6,267 nt of DNA from a bacterium (GTDB taxonomy: Bacteria > Cyanobacteriota > Sericytochromatia > S15B-MN24 > VGJW01), in the NCBI GenBank assembly GCA_021790035.1, contig JAJYIO010000168.1, positions 1-6,267 on the forward strand, written 5' to 3'. The notes under the pieces are model-generated. The model saw nothing but the letters and a program-made list of their open reading frames with translations, did no database searches and had not been told where the DNA came from. Numbering within the stretch: the first letter of the stretch is position 1; the number at the start of each line of letters is the position of its first letter. Positions 5,930 to 6,267 of this stretch are shown here, piece after piece. Made by a program: the position numbers and the translations under genes.

Positions 5930-6267
5930 CTATGGCAGCGCCCCCGTCACGGCCCTGGCCGCATTGACCCGGCCCCAGCCGTAGAGGTCGTCGAACCCCG
6001 GCGCGCCCAGGTCGTCGGCCGTCTGCGCCAGACGGTTCTTCACCCGATCCGCCCAGGCTCCGGTGTCCTCGCTGCCATCGGTCGGGGAATAGACGGCATT
6101 GATCGCCGCCGCGACCCCGGCCACGAAGGGAGCCGCCGCGCTGGTTCCGTTGAAGAGCTGGTACGCGTTGGTGTAGTTGCCGTTGGTGCCCTCCGCCGTG
6201 GTCCAGATGTAGTTGCCAGGAGCGCTCACCCAGATCTGGGGGCCATGATCCGAGTACGGGGTCAGCA
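5930..6267 (-). CDS. Subtilisin-like serine protease (peptidase S8), C-terminal part
   Basis: The minus-strand frame is open to the window edge and ends with TAG at 5930-5932, so 111 C-terminal residues are visible. An in-frame GTG at 6227-6229 is internal: sequence upstream of it reads YSDHGPQIWVSAPG, the conserved subtilase segment before the active-site serine. The nucleophile lies in NGTSAAAPFVAG, with the Ser codon at 6140-6142. The closing YGWGRVNAARAV matches the last helix of S8 catalytic domains. The protein stops about 12 residues after that, so no C-terminal anchor or sorting domain follows. The catalytic Asp and His, the signal peptide and any prodomain lie beyond the window. Members of this family are usually exported endopeptidases. 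The familiar GTSMAAP reads GTSAAAP here, which I take to be a tolerated variant. It is convergent with the lipoproteins, so not co-transcribed with them. Confidence 0.93.
   Translation of the reverse strand, partial: LTPYSDHGPQIWVSAPGNYIWTTAEGTNGNYTNAYQLFNGTSAAAPFVAGVAAAINAVYSPTDGSEDTGAWADRVKNRLAQTADDLGAPGFDDLYGWGRVNAARAVTGALP

Noticed and set aside
5930..6229. A complete small 99-residue protein starting at the GTG at 6229
   Set aside because: The frame continues upstream to the window edge with conserved subtilase sequence, so this GTG is an internal Val codon.

Overview
The window is a GC-rich bacterial chromosome segment with five genes: four on the plus strand and one partial gene entering from the right on the minus strand. 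Strong Shine-Dalgarno sequences, GTG and TTG starts, and two proteins with type II (LAGC) lipoprotein signals suggest a high-GC bacterium with a well-developed lipoprotein surface. I cannot fix the phylum. A non-photosynthetic relative of the cyanobacteria (Sericytochromatia-like) or a deltaproteobacterial/myxobacterial-type lineage would fit, but this is only an impression.

Left half (1-3061): the C-terminal two thirds of a PLP-dependent class I/II aminotransferase of the DapL/AlaC type runs in from the left and stops at 744. A 329-base hairpin-rich gap follows. A TACAAT -10 element and a perfect AAGGAGG ribosome binding site then lead into a complete threonyl-tRNA synthetase gene, thrS, with start GTG at 1106. 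Every editing-site, zinc-site and motif 2 residue I checked in ThrRS is present.

Middle (3062-4458): two compact GC hairpins lie downstream of thrS, followed by an AT-rich island that may hold a promoter. Next is a stand-alone diguanylate cyclase. It has a receiver-shaped but degenerate N-terminal domain and an intact GGDEF active site with an RxxD product-inhibition site. A 224-base spacer follows.

Right half (4459-6267): two lipoprotein genes lie in tandem only 13 bases apart and are very probably co-transcribed. Their secreted parts are clear paralogues of each other: shared VQ(Y/F)LAS, AYxD, SPF and PTPVG landmarks occur in the same order. The second has an extra all-beta C-terminal module of about 100 residues. 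I do not recognise the family, and it is the best candidate in the window for something undescribed. The C-terminal part of a subtilisin-like (S8) serine protease faces the pair convergently.

Functionally, the left half is housekeeping (amino acid metabolism and translation). The right half is cell-envelope or secreted biology, with a c-di-GMP synthase in between. Any regulatory link between the cyclase, the lipoproteins and the protease is inference from adjacency only. I see no tRNA, rRNA, CRISPR array, insertion sequence or phage gene.
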